From contig NZ_JRKJ01000008.1 of the NCBI RefSeq assembly GCF_000770795.1, positions 62,001-126,000 of the forward strand: a stretch of 64,000 nt of DNA. Reading direction: 5' to 3'. Positions 39,596 through 46,983 of the stretch are shown here, piece by piece. The DNA is from Lysobacter dokdonensis DS-58 (lineage in GTDB: Bacteria; Pseudomonadota; Gammaproteobacteria; Xanthomonadales; Xanthomonadaceae). The notes under the pieces were generated by a model. It did no database searches and was not told the origin of the DNA. It saw nothing but the letters and a program-made list of their open reading frames with translations. Each line of letters opens with the position of its first letter. The stretch's first letter is position 1. The position numbers and the translations under genes are program-made.

Positions 39596-39994
39596 ATGCG
39601 AGCGTTGGTAGCAGGCATCATCGTCGTCATCGCGGGTTGCTCCAGCGGACGCATGCCGCCGGCGGATCGTTGGCACACGCTGGCGGCGGAAGGGCATCGC
39701 ATGACGTCGACCGTCGAAGGCATGGCGTGGGAGCGGCGCATGCTTCCGGTCCATAACGGCTTCTGGGCGGACGTCATCCGCACTTGCGCCGCGGAGCCGA
39801 TGGAAGCGGGTATCGAGAGTTTCCAGGCCGTCGCGGTCATCGACGGATCGGGGATCGTCAAGGAGTACTTGATCAACCCGAGTGCCCCGCACCTCGCATG
39901 CTTTTCCCGCGAGATGGTCGGCCGGCAGTATCCAGCGCCGCCGAGCGCGCCGTTCTACGAGGTTTACACCATCAGCTTGGTTCGCCGTGACTGA
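39596..39994 (+). CDS. Hypothetical lipoprotein
   Basis: A 132-residue protein with lipobox IAGCSSG (Cys at residue 15). The mature part shows WHTLAAEGHRMTSTVEGMAW and FQAVAVIDGSGIVKEYLINP, a strand pattern like a small TonB-C or PepSY-type domain, with one more Cys pair (RTCAAEP and LACFSRE). GGCAGGGG precedes the ATG. Its stop overlaps the next start by 8 bases. Confidence 0.65.
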   Translation: MRALVAGIIVVIAGCSSGRMPPADRWHTLAAEGHRMTSTVEGMAWERRMLPVHNGFWADVIRTCAAEPMEAGIESFQAVAVIDGSGIVKEYLINPSAPHLACFSREMVGRQYPAPPSAPFYEVYTISLVRRD

Positions 39995-40289
39995 GAACCG
40001 CCGTCGCCGTTTTGTGGTCCTCACCCTGGTCTTGCTTGCTGCCTGCACGCCGGAGACGGCATCGAAGGTCATGCTCGCAACACCGGTCTACGAGACGGAG
40101 GTGGAGGCCGCGTATGCGGGTGCGATCAACCGCCCCGAGCCGCGCCCGATTGCGGCGTTGCGCCAGGGCGAAACCGTTCGCGTCGTCGACGACGCGCATG
40201 GAAAGGACTATTGGGTTTGCCGCGTCCGGAAGGCCGACGGACAAACGGGTTGGGTGCCTTGTCTGTCGCTGGATTTTCGCGCCCGATGA
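39987..40289 (+). CDS. SH3-like lipoprotein
   Basis: A 100-residue protein from GTG 39987. The lipobox is LLAAC (Cys at about residue 20). The mature part (AALRQGETVRVVDDAHGKDYWVCRVRKADGQTGWVP) reads as one bacterial SH3 domain, often used to bind peptidoglycan or peptides. It overlaps the preceding lipoprotein gene by 8 bases, so the two are probably translated together. Confidence 0.7.
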   Translation: MTENRRRRFVVLTLVLLAACTPETASKVMLATPVYETEVEAAYAGAINRPEPRPIAALRQGETVRVVDDAHGKDYWVCRVRKADGQTGWVPCLSLDFRAR

Positions 40290-40290
40290 G

Positions 40291-40317
40291 TGACTGCTTC
40301 TGGCCGAAAGCGGACAC
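40291..40317 (+). repeat. Dispersed intergenic repeat, class A copy 4
   Basis: GCTTCTGGCCGAAAGCGGAC, immediately after the SH3 lipoprotein stop. Confidence 0.65.
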
Positions 40318-40345
40318 CGAAGGCCTTCGACGTCGCAGCGGAGAG

Positions 40346-40377
40346 TGATTCGCCTTCGACCCAAAGCGGTCATTCGG
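40346..40377 (+). repeat. Dispersed intergenic repeat, class B copy 3
   Basis: CTTCGACCCAAAGCGGTCAT, about 55 bases after the class A copy at 40291, forming an A-B pair. Confidence 0.65.
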
Positions 40378-40412
40378 TAAGCTCGGCTCGCAGTGTCCCA
40401 AAGGGGAAGGAC

Positions 40413-41297
40413 ATGGTCGAAAGCAAGGCGGCACGGAACGTCACGGAGCTGGGCACCTATGCGTTCCTCGGGCCACTCGTGGGCCTGCTCGCGATGGTCG
40501 CGATGGAGGGCCAGCACTCGCTCCTGAATCCGGCCGCCTGGGGAGCCGCGGTCGTGCTGACGATCTTCCTTGCGCCCCTCGCTTTTGTCGTCGGCGTGAT
40601 TCCGGCGTTGCTGGCCGGGTTGGTGGCGCTTGGATGGGAAGCGCGATGGCCCACGCGATCTGCGTGGCGGCGCTTGTTGCGCGATGTGAGCGCCGGGCTG
40701 GTCGGTGGCGCACCCTGGTTGTTTTCCCACCCGCGCGAAACTCTACTAGGCGTGCACCCCATGGTGACCTTCTGCGTCATCGCGGCCGTCGTGTGTGGGC
40801 ACGTGAACCATCGGCGGCGCGTCGTACGCACGTTGCCCGTCGGTCGCGCGCGCATCGATTGGAAGCGCTTGGCCGGTACGATCCTGCTGTTCGTGCTCCT
40901 CGCACCCCTGGTCGGATATCTGTCGCTGACGGTTATCGACCATGCGCTGCGGCAGCAAGCGTTCACTTCACGCGATGCCATGGGACTGATCTTTGGCATG
41001 CCGCTCGCCTATTTTGTCGGCAGCGTCGCCGCGATCGCGACGGCCCTTTCCACGCACGTGCTGGATGTGCGTTGGCCCAAGCGGCCCGTCTGGTCGGCGA
41101 TGCTGTTCGACGCCGGCTTTGGTGCGACGACGATGGCGTGCGCAGCCGTGTCGCTGATGCACAACAAGGGCCAGCGAATGATGTTGCTCGCGGTCGTCGC
41201 CGGCGCAATCGCGGCAGTCGTCTGCGGGTTGCTGAATCGGATGTCGGAAGTTCCATCGCGCTCAAGAAGGGGGGCGCTGGTCAACCATACGAGCTAG
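40413..41297 (+). CDS. Hypothetical polytopic membrane protein
   Basis: A 294-residue protein with about seven or eight helices (LGPLVGLLAMVAMEG, AAVVLTIFLAPLAFVVGVIPALLAGLV, MVTFCVIAAVVCGHV, LAGTILLFVLLAPLVGYLSL, MLLAVVAGAIAAVVCGLL). AAGGGGAAGG sits just before ATG 40413. No transporter or enzyme motif is recognised. Confidence 0.65.
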   Translation: MVESKAARNVTELGTYAFLGPLVGLLAMVAMEGQHSLLNPAAWGAAVVLTIFLAPLAFVVGVIPALLAGLVALGWEARWPTRSAWRRLLRDVSAGLVGGAPWLFSHPRETLLGVHPMVTFCVIAAVVCGHVNHRRRVVRTLPVGRARIDWKRLAGTILLFVLLAPLVGYLSLTVIDHALRQQAFTSRDAMGLIFGMPLAYFVGSVAAIATALSTHVLDVRWPKRPVWSAMLFDAGFGATTMACAAVSLMHNKGQRMMLLAVVAGAIAAVVCGLLNRMSEVPSRSRRGALVNHTS

Positions 41298-41405
41298 CAG
41301 GCTTCATTTTGGGCCTCGTCGAGCCAGCGCAAATATTTTCTTCTCACTTGTCGATTTCCTCCCACCAGGTTCGTCGTTACTTGAGATCCCACCCACGGAG
41401 TTCCC

Positions 41406-41777
41406 ATGAAGTACCTCGGACTGGCTTACTTCACCCCCGATAAATTCGCCGCGATGTCACCAGACGACGTCAAGGCATTGGTGGGCCAATGCCCGGCACT
41501 GGACGAGAAGATGCGCGCCACCGGCAAGGTCCTGGTTTCCGCGTCGCTTGGCGATCTGGAAGGCTGGAGGACGCTACGCCCGCGCAGCGGCAGGACGCAG
41601 GTCAGTGATGGGCCTTACACCGAGTCCAAAGAAGTAGTGGGAGGCTTGTTCATCATCGAAGCGGACGATCCCGACGAGGCGCTGCGCGTCGCATCCATGC
41701 ACCCGGCCGCCAAGTTGGGGGAAGAAGGTGGATGGGCGGTCGAACTGATCCCTCTGGACTTCTATCTGGGCCGGTGA
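41406..41777 (+). CDS. YciI-like (DGPF) protein
   Basis: A 123-residue protein of the YCII/DGPF superfamily. It begins MKYLGLAYFTPDKF and has SDGPYTESKEVVGGLFIIEADDPDEALRVASMHPAAKLGE, the diagnostic motif with the helix-capping His. In other genomes these genes often sit beside ECF sigma factors; none is here. Function of this branch is unknown. An AT-rich region (41330-41395) before it may carry the promoter. Confidence 0.9.
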   Translation: MKYLGLAYFTPDKFAAMSPDDVKALVGQCPALDEKMRATGKVLVSASLGDLEGWRTLRPRSGRTQVSDGPYTESKEVVGGLFIIEADDPDEALRVASMHPAAKLGEEGGWAVELIPLDFYLGR

Positions 41778-41820
41778 CCAGTAGCGACCCATGGCGGACA
41801 CTGCTGGGAAGCGGACTTTA
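41773..41820 (+). repeat. Dispersed intergenic repeat, degenerate copy
   Basis: GTGACCAGTAGCGACCCATG followed by GCGGACACT and a second GCGGACTTTA: a B-like element with a partial duplicate. Confidence 0.5.
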
Positions 41821-41892
41821 GCTCGTCGCTCGTTTGGCGATCAGGCATGACCCAACTCGCCAACGCGAATACGAAGGTGTTCATTTGGGATT

Positions 41893-42309
41893 TCAGTCCC
41901 CGAACTCCCATGTGTGGTTGCATGCGTTGCAGCGCATGCCGGTTGCGCGCGTAGGGAAGGTCGCGCTCCACAGCGCGAGCATCACCACCAGAACTTTCTG
42001 GGAAACGGGGACCACGTCGCGAAGGTCCGCACTGCCGCATCGCGCGCACTTGAGCGGCGCCAATCCCGTTTCCGCGCGGAGGTCGTCTTCCAACGCGCCG
42101 GAGGCGCAATCACGGAGAATCTCACGCGCTTCATCCACCCGCGATGCCGGGACCTGAAGCGCGGTGCCGCCGAAGGCATACGACAATGGAAAGACGGCGA
42201 TCGCGTGCGCATCGTTGGTTACGAAGGCGAGGATCCCCTCAGCCTCCAGCCGCCCACGCAATACGTGGGCTTCCCATGGGTTGAGATAACGGCCGATGGT
42301 GATCAACAT
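41893..42309 (-). CDS. DUF2007 and zinc-ribbon protein
   Basis: A 138-residue protein. The N-terminal DUF2007 domain (MLITIGRYLNPWEAHVLRGRLEAEGILAFVTNDAH ... LQVPASRVDEAREIL) is fused to a C-terminal zinc-ribbon-like part with LKCARCGSADL and MRCNACNHTWEF enclosing one membrane helix (KVLVVMLALWSATF). DUF2007 proteins are proposed signal-transducing ligand-binding proteins. Single gene, convergent with the YciI gene. Confidence 0.85.
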   Translation of the reverse strand: MLITIGRYLNPWEAHVLRGRLEAEGILAFVTNDAHAIAVFPLSYAFGGTALQVPASRVDEAREILRDCASGALEDDLRAETGLAPLKCARCGSADLRDVVPVSQKVLVVMLALWSATFPTRATGMRCNACNHTWEFGD

Positions 42310-42430
42310 GGGAGCATGCTGCGCGACTCCCGGGGGTTGATCAAGCGGCTCGGTTGTCTGCCCCGCCTCCCCTTGTCCCCGTGGTCGGCGGAGTCAACGC
42401 GCGCATCCGGCATCTTCGGCCTTCGCGTCG

Positions 42431-42460
42431 CGAATGTTTGCTTCTGGTCGAAAAGCATTC
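42431..42460 (+). repeat. Dispersed intergenic repeat, class A copy 5
   Basis: GCTTCTGGTCGAAAAGCATT, one step diverged from the class A consensus. Confidence 0.5.
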
Positions 42461-42461
42461 G

Positions 42462-42499
42462 TCACCGGGTGACCGCTAACGAACCAAAGTAGACATCAC
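42462..42499 (+). repeat. Dispersed intergenic repeat, class B copy 4
   Basis: CACCGGGTGACCGCTAACGA then ACCAAAGTAGACATC. CACCGGGTGACCGCT recurs at 43177-43191. Confidence 0.6.
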
Positions 42500-42579
42500 G
42501 CAAGCTCGCCGATAGGGACTTGCTGGACCGAATCAGGTTTCCTACGATTTGATGCATGCAAACGTAACGCAAGCTTGCG

Positions 42580-42663
42580 ATGTGGGCCGGCCTGAGTATC
42601 GGAGCACTGATGGCCGCGCTCGGCATCTGGAAAGCGTTTGAGGACGCGACCCGCGGCGACTAG
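42580..42663 (+). CDS. Possible 27-residue membrane peptide
   Basis: ATG directly abuts a 12-bp palindrome. The product (MWAGLSIGALMAALGIWKAF, then EDATRGD) would be a one-helix hydrophobic peptide with an acidic tail, a layout seen in small stress or toxin peptides. No ribosome-binding site is present, so this is weak. Confidence 0.25.
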   Translation: MWAGLSIGALMAALGIWKAFEDATRGD

Positions 42664-42726
42664 GCTGGCCTACCGGGCTGGGGCCGGAAGAACTCCTTCC
42701 GTAGACGAAGCTATGACAGGGACCGC

Positions 42727-43041
42727 ATGCCAGTTCTTCTTTTGTTTGCAACCCTCTTCGTCCTTTCGATCGCCGATACGGCGATCCGCTTTACGCTCTA
42801 CCGTCGGCTTAGGGAGCGGCACCCCGCAAAGTACGATGCGATGGACCGGCCTTCCATCTTCTGGATTCGCTTCTCTTCGGCCTGGGCTCTGCTGTGGTTT
42901 CTCGTGGTCCGCGAGCACACTTTGCTTAGGGACCGCACGACCACGCATCTCGCCGACGTCCTCCTCGCACTTCGTGTAGCCACCGTGTTTGCTGCGTCAG
43001 GGTTGGCGATCGCGATCGCGGCCGCACATCAGTCTGCGTAA
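42727..43041 (+). CDS. Small membrane protein, UspB-like layout
   Basis: A 104-residue protein: N-terminal helix (VLLLFATLFVLSIADTAI), a basic LYRRLRERHPAKYDAM segment, a middle helix around FSSAWALLWFLV, a polar stretch, and a C-terminal helix (VATVFAASGLAIAIAAA). The order resembles UspB-type small membrane proteins, but I cannot confirm kinship. GC is lower than average. Confidence 0.6.
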   Translation: MPVLLLFATLFVLSIADTAIRFTLYRRLRERHPAKYDAMDRPSIFWIRFSSAWALLWFLVVREHTLLRDRTTTHLADVLLALRVATVFAASGLAIAIAAAHQSA

Positions 43042-43046
43042 GGTTA

Positions 43047-43074
43047 TTGTCCGTCTTTGGCCGAAGGCGAACAG
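43047..43074 (+). repeat. Dispersed intergenic repeat, class A copy 6
   Basis: TGTCCGTCTTTGGCCGAAGG followed by CGAACAG: a diverged copy. Confidence 0.5.
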
Positions 43075-43174
43075 CATCCACCGCGATACAAACGAGACGG
43101 AGGCGGCCGTGCGACTCGCAACGTTCTGAAGTCGCGATTGCCTAGCGTTCGGTGATGGCGGATCGCTGCCATTG

Positions 43175-43212
43175 CTCACCGGGTGACCGCTCCTGATCCG
43201 AAGCCGTCATCG
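43175..43212 (+). repeat. Dispersed intergenic repeat, class B copy 5
   Basis: TCACCGGGTGACCGCTCCTG then ATCCGAAGCCGTCATCGAC, sharing its left part with the copy at 42462. Confidence 0.6.
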
Positions 43213-43230
43213 ACACCTGCCGACCTTCGG

Positions 43231-43236
43231 TATGAT
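43231..43236 (+). promoter_or_regulatory. -10 element of a likely leaderless promoter
   Basis: TATGAT (5/6 match to TATAAT) ends 6 bases before ATG 43243 and lies directly after a repeat copy. Confidence 0.45.
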
Positions 43237-43242
43237 CTTTCG

Positions 43243-44076
43243 ATGCGCCCTCTCGCAACGATTGCATCGATCGTGCTCGCCCTCTCGCTCGCCGCATTGG
43301 CGTGGTGGACGTGGGGCGCCTCCCATGTGCGCGCGAAGTCGGCTCCGCTTTCCCCACCGAGCGAGGTAGCAGATGCCGCAGCGCCCACACCGAGCGCAGC
43401 GCGTGGCGCATCGTCGAACCCGCGTGTGCGGGTCGATGGGCTGGGTGATCCGAATCTGCATTTGCTGACGACGCTGCGGCGCGCCGTGGCCGAGCGCGGG
43501 CCTGACGATCTCGTCGTCGCCGAAATGAACGTCGAGGGGTTGAACGCCTGCCTGATCGTGCGCGACATCCCCGCTGACGATTTCCGCCGCAAGTCGCCGC
43601 GTCATGCGTGGGCGATCGATTACGTCGAGCGCGCGTGCGTGGATTTCGCCGTCCAGGGGACGAAGGTGGGGGAGATCCCCGCGCTGCGGGACTTCCGAAC
43701 ACTCCGGAAGGCGGATCCGGACGCAGCTACCGCGCAGGCGCTCGACATCCTGCGCGAGTCGGGCTCGCGCACCCAGATCCGCGCGGCGCTGAACCATCTT
43801 TCCGATGTGAAAAGATACCCGCTGGAAGTCGATCCGTCCCTGGATCCGATGGAGCGGATGTTCGCGTCGGAGTACGCCATGATTCCCGTGGTCTGCGGGG
43901 CGACCAACGACTGTGGGTCTACTGCGCTTGCCGCCGCGACGCTGTGCATGAGCGATGGCTGCCTGCCCGGGACGACGTACGAGCAAGCGCTACGGCGCCG
44001 CTTGTCTCCGCGTGAGTACGAGAGCGCGATCCGCATGCGCGCTTCGTTGTTGGCCTTGCGCGCCGGGCAGCGCTAG
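43243..44076 (+). CDS. Hypothetical membrane-anchored protein
   Basis: A 277-residue protein with an N-terminal helix (TIASIVLALSLAALAWWTW) acting as anchor or uncleaved signal, a Pro/Ala-rich linker, and a helical domain with several cysteines (NACLIVRD, ERACVDF, VVCGATNDCGS, TLCMSDGCLPG). The paired cysteines suggest disulfides in the periplasm. ATG 43243 is chosen because TATGAT lies 6 bases upstream; the 20-codon upstream extension is repeat sequence. No family recognised. Confidence 0.7.
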   Translation: MRPLATIASIVLALSLAALAWWTWGASHVRAKSAPLSPPSEVADAAAPTPSAARGASSNPRVRVDGLGDPNLHLLTTLRRAVAERGPDDLVVAEMNVEGLNACLIVRDIPADDFRRKSPRHAWAIDYVERACVDFAVQGTKVGEIPALRDFRTLRKADPDAATAQALDILRESGSRTQIRAALNHLSDVKRYPLEVDPSLDPMERMFASEYAMIPVVCGATNDCGSTALAAATLCMSDGCLPGTTYEQALRRRLSPREYESAIRMRASLLALRAGQR

Positions 44077-44098
44077 CTGGGGGCGCGCGCTGATGGCT

Positions 44099-44443
44099 TC
44101 AGCGGTGCATCAACGCATACGCGAGGAACACCAGCACCGGCCCGGCCAGTGACAGGAACGCCAGGCCGATGAGGCCTTGCGTGCGCTTGGTCGGTTCGTC
44201 GAAGCCGGCCTTCGCCAGGCGATACAGGCCCACGCAGGCCACTGCTTGCATGATCAACGTGAGCGGGTAGGCGAAGAGCGCGATCGCGAACAACGTGCCA
44301 CCACCTTCGGTTTCCGGGTGCGCGGCGAACAGTACGCGCGCGGCGAAGCCGGTGAGCGCGGCCATCGCCAGCGCGGAGGCGGCGAGGAGGTATTGGGGCC
44401 AGCGGGGAGAGAGGCGCATCGGGGGATTGTATTCCCACTCCAT
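44099..44443 (-). CDS. Hypothetical membrane protein
   Basis: A 114-residue protein with three helices (YLLAASALAMAALTGFAARVLF, LFAIALFAYPLTLIMQAVACVGLY, LIGLAFLSLAGPVLVFLAYAL). The start could instead be the second Met (MRLSPRWPQYLL, 44419). No ribosome-binding site favours either. No known family. Confidence 0.65.
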   Translation of the reverse strand: MEWEYNPPMRLSPRWPQYLLAASALAMAALTGFAARVLFAAHPETEGGGTLFAIALFAYPLTLIMQAVACVGLYRLAKAGFDEPTKRTQGLIGLAFLSLAGPVLVFLAYALMHR

Positions 44444-44598
44444 GCAACGGTTCCGGCCATGGCAAGGCGAGGCTCACGAGACTACGGCCCTCCTCGGAAG
44501 TGAGGGTTTCCTCACATTGCAACGCGGCAATCGCTGACGGTGCGCCCGGGACGGGTGCGATAGGCTCGACCTTCCTGGATCGACATGGATCGTCGCCG

Positions 44599-45048
44599 AT
44601 GCCCGAAGCAATCTCGCGTGCGTGTCCGGCGTGTCGCGTCGCATGGCGGCCATCGCGCTGGGTTGTCGGCGTGTTGCCGCTGCTCGGCATCGGCGGCGCG
44701 TTCGGTGTGTTCGCGTCCGGGCTGCCCACAGGCGTACAGCTTCCGCTCGCGGTCTGTGCGGTGCTCTGGAGCCTCGTCGGAGCCTGGCGGGAACATCGGC
44801 GCCCGCCGCGGGTCTTCATGGTCCGTTCCGACCAAAGCGCCATCCTCGACGACATGCCCCTGCACGATCACCACGTCCACTGGCGCGGGCCGCTCGCGTT
44901 CCTGCGCGCCCGCGATGGAGACGGACGCGTCCACCGGCTGGCTTTCTGGCCCGACGTCCTCGGCGCACGCGGGCGGCGCGCCTTGCGCCTCTCCAGCCCA
45001 TCGCTGACGGGCCCTCTCGCCGCGCAACCCCACGGGATGCGAGGATAG
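44599..45048 (+). CDS. YgfX-like (CptA) inner-membrane protein
   Basis: A 149-residue protein. Two short helices (SRWVVGVLPLLGIGGAFGVFASG, LPLAVCAVLWSLVGAW) are followed by a soluble beta-rich tail with HWRGPLAFLRARDGDGRVHRLAFWPDVLGARGRRALRL. This WRG...WPDxL...RRxLRL pattern is that of YgfX proteins, some of which pair with the flavinylation factor SdhE; no sdhE is adjacent here. It lies just upstream of lolC with only 7 bases between. Confidence 0.7.
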   Translation: MPEAISRACPACRVAWRPSRWVVGVLPLLGIGGAFGVFASGLPTGVQLPLAVCAVLWSLVGAWREHRRPPRVFMVRSDQSAILDDMPLHDHHVHWRGPLAFLRARDGDGRVHRLAFWPDVLGARGRRALRLSSPSLTGPLAAQPHGMRG

Positions 45049-45049
45049 G
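45044..45049 (+). promoter_or_regulatory. Candidate leaderless -10 before lolC
   Basis: GATAGG ends 6 bases before ATG 45056 and overlaps the stop region of the YgfX-like gene. Confidence 0.3.
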
Positions 45050-45055
45050 GGACTC

Positions 45056-46297
45056 ATGTTCAAACCCATTCCTGTCGCCATCGGCCTGCGCTACCTCCGC
45101 GCCAAGCGCCGCAACGGTTTCATTTCCTTCATTTCGCTGGCCTCGATCCTCGGGATCGCGCTGGGCGTGACCGCGCTCATCACCACGCTGGCGGTGATGA
45201 GCGGCTTCCAGCGCGAAATCCGTGATCGCATGCTGCAAATGGCCGCGCATGCCACGGTCAGCGGCTACGGCGACCCGCTGACCGATTGGCCGCATGCGGT
45301 GCAACTGGCGATGCAGGACAAGCGCGTCGCCGGCGCCGCGCCGTACATCGAAACGCAGGGCCTGCTGCGCAGTGCGCGCAACCAGCCGGCCATCGTGCGC
45401 GGCATCGTGCCGGACCAGGAAAAGCATGTGTCCGTGCTGGGCGAGAAGATGGTCGTCGGCACCATCGATTCGTTGCAGCCGGGCAGCTTCAACATCGTGC
45501 TGGGGCGCGAGCTGGCGTTGTGGCTCGGCGTCAACGTCGGCGACCAGGTCGTGCTGACCACGGACCTGCAGGCGACGCCGATGGGCGCGATGCCGCAGTT
45601 CAAGCGTTTCAAGGTGAGCGGGCTGTTCGAGGCGGGTTACAACGAATTCGACAAGGGCCTGGCGGTCGTGAACCTGCAGGACGCGCAACGCCTGATGCGC
45701 ATGGGTAACGGGGTCACGGGCGTGCGGCTGCGCTTGCACGACATGGACAAGGCGTTCGACGTCGCGCGCGACCTCGCGCTCAAGTTGCCGGGGCCTTACA
45801 GCGTCAGCGACTGGACGCGCGAGAACGCCAACATGTTCCGCGCGCTGAAGATGGAGAAGACGGTGATGGCGATCCTGCTGTCGCTGCTCATCGCCATGGG
45901 CGCCTTCAACCTGGTGTCTTCGCAGGTGATGCTGGTGACCGACAAGCAGGCCGACATCGCGATCCTGCGCACCCTGGGCCTCACGCCGCGCGGCGTGATG
46001 CAGGTCTTCATGGTGCAGGGCACGCTGATCGGCATCATCGGCACGGTGATGGGCGTGATCGGCGGCGTCCTGTTGACCCTCAACCTCGACCACATCCTCA
46101 ATGGCCTGGAGCGGGTGCTCGGCGTGCAGTTGCTGCCCGAAGACGTCTATTACATCACCGGGTTGCCCACCGAATTGAAGGCCGACGACGTCACGATCAT
46201 CGCGCTCGTCGCACTCGGCATGGCGTTCCTCGCCACCCTGTATCCCGCGTGGCGCGCCGCGCGCACTGCACCGGCGGAGGCGCTGCGCTATGAGTGA
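45056..46297 (+). CDS. lolC: Lipoprotein-releasing system permease LolC/LolE
   Basis: A 413-residue inner-membrane permease of the LolCDE complex, which extracts lipoproteins from the inner membrane and hands them to LolA. Hallmarks: [11 protein letters not shown]-like start ([34 protein letters not shown]), a periplasmic domain (~residues 45-260), and three C-terminal helices with [19 protein letters not shown] and [17 protein letters not shown]. Only one permease gene accompanies lolD here, so the transporter may be a LolF-type homodimer unless a second gene lies elsewhere. It overlaps lolD by 8 bases. Confidence 0.93.
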   Translation: MFKPIPVAIGLRYLRAKRRNGFISFISLASILGIALGVTALITTLAVMSGFQREIRDRMLQMAAHATVSGYGDPLTDWPHAVQLAMQDKRVAGAAPYIETQGLLRSARNQPAIVRGIVPDQEKHVSVLGEKMVVGTIDSLQPGSFNIVLGRELALWLGVNVGDQVVLTTDLQATPMGAMPQFKRFKVSGLFEAGYNEFDKGLAVVNLQDAQRLMRMGNGVTGVRLRLHDMDKAFDVARDLALKLPGPYSVSDWTRENANMFRALKMEKTVMAILLSLLIAMGAFNLVSSQVMLVTDKQADIAILRTLGLTPRGVMQVFMVQGTLIGIIGTVMGVIGGVLLTLNLDHILNGLERVLGVQLLPEDVYYITGLPTELKADDVTIIALVALGMAFLATLYPAWRAARTAPAEALRYE

Positions 46298-46982
46298 AGC
46301 ATTGCGCGCGGAAGGCCTGGCGAAGACCTACGCCGAAGGCAGCCTCAAGACGCACGTCTTCCACGACCTGCAGTTGTCGGTGGCGGAAGGCGAGACGGTC
46401 GCGATCCTCGGTGCGTCGGGCGCCGGCAAGAGCACGTTGCTGCATCTGCTCGGCGGGCTCGATGTGCCGACCGCGGGCGAAGTGTGGGTGGCGGGCCAAC
46501 GCATGAGCGACCTGTCCGACGCCGAGCGCGGGCGCCTGCGCAATCGCGCGCTCGGGTTCGTCTACCAGTTCCATCACTTGCTGCCCGAATTCACCGCGCT
46601 CGAGAACGTCATGCTGCCGGTGCTGCTCAACGGCACGCCGATCCCGGAAGCGCGGCAGCGCGCAAAGGACCTGCTTGAATCCGTCGGGCTCGGGCATCGC
46701 ATCGAACACAAGCCGGGCGAGCTCTCCGGCGGCGAGCGCCAGCGCACCGCCGTCGCGCGCGCACTGGTGAACAAACCTGCGTGCGTGCTGGGCGACGAGC
46801 CCACGGGCAATCTCGATGAGAAGACCGCCGCGCATGTCTTCGCGCAAATGCTCGATCTCAACCGCGCGCAGCGCACCAGCCTGGTGTTGGTGACGCACGA
46901 CCGCTCGCTCGCACGCCGCCTCGACCGCGTGCTCGAACTCCACGACGGCAAGCTCAGGGAGCTGGCGCCCAGCGAGGTGTGA
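46290..46982 (+). CDS. lolD: Lipoprotein-releasing system ATPase LolD
   Basis: A 230-residue ABC ATPase powering lipoprotein release. Walker A is [16 protein letters not shown], the LolD-type Q-loop segment is [21 protein letters not shown], the signature is LSGGERQR, Walker B is [12 protein letters not shown] and the H-loop region is LVTHDRSLA. Its start lies within lolC and its stop is one base from the comEC ATG, so the three genes are co-translated. Confidence 0.97.
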   Translation: MSEALRAEGLAKTYAEGSLKTHVFHDLQLSVAEGETVAILGASGAGKSTLLHLLGGLDVPTAGEVWVAGQRMSDLSDAERGRLRNRALGFVYQFHHLLPEFTALENVMLPVLLNGTPIPEARQRAKDLLESVGLGHRIEHKPGELSGGERQRTAVARALVNKPACVLGDEPTGNLDEKTAAHVFAQMLDLNRAQRTSLVLVTHDRSLARRLDRVLELHDGKLRELAPSEV

Positions 46983-46983
46983 C

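Larger units (their letters stand above)
42310..42579. other. Intergenic region with repeats and no convincing gene
   Basis: Between the DUF2007 gene and the next plus-strand genes I see no protein-like frame. The stretch holds two dispersed repeat copies (42431-42499) and a perfect 12-bp palindrome CGCAAGCTTGCG (42568-42579). Confidence 0.6.
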
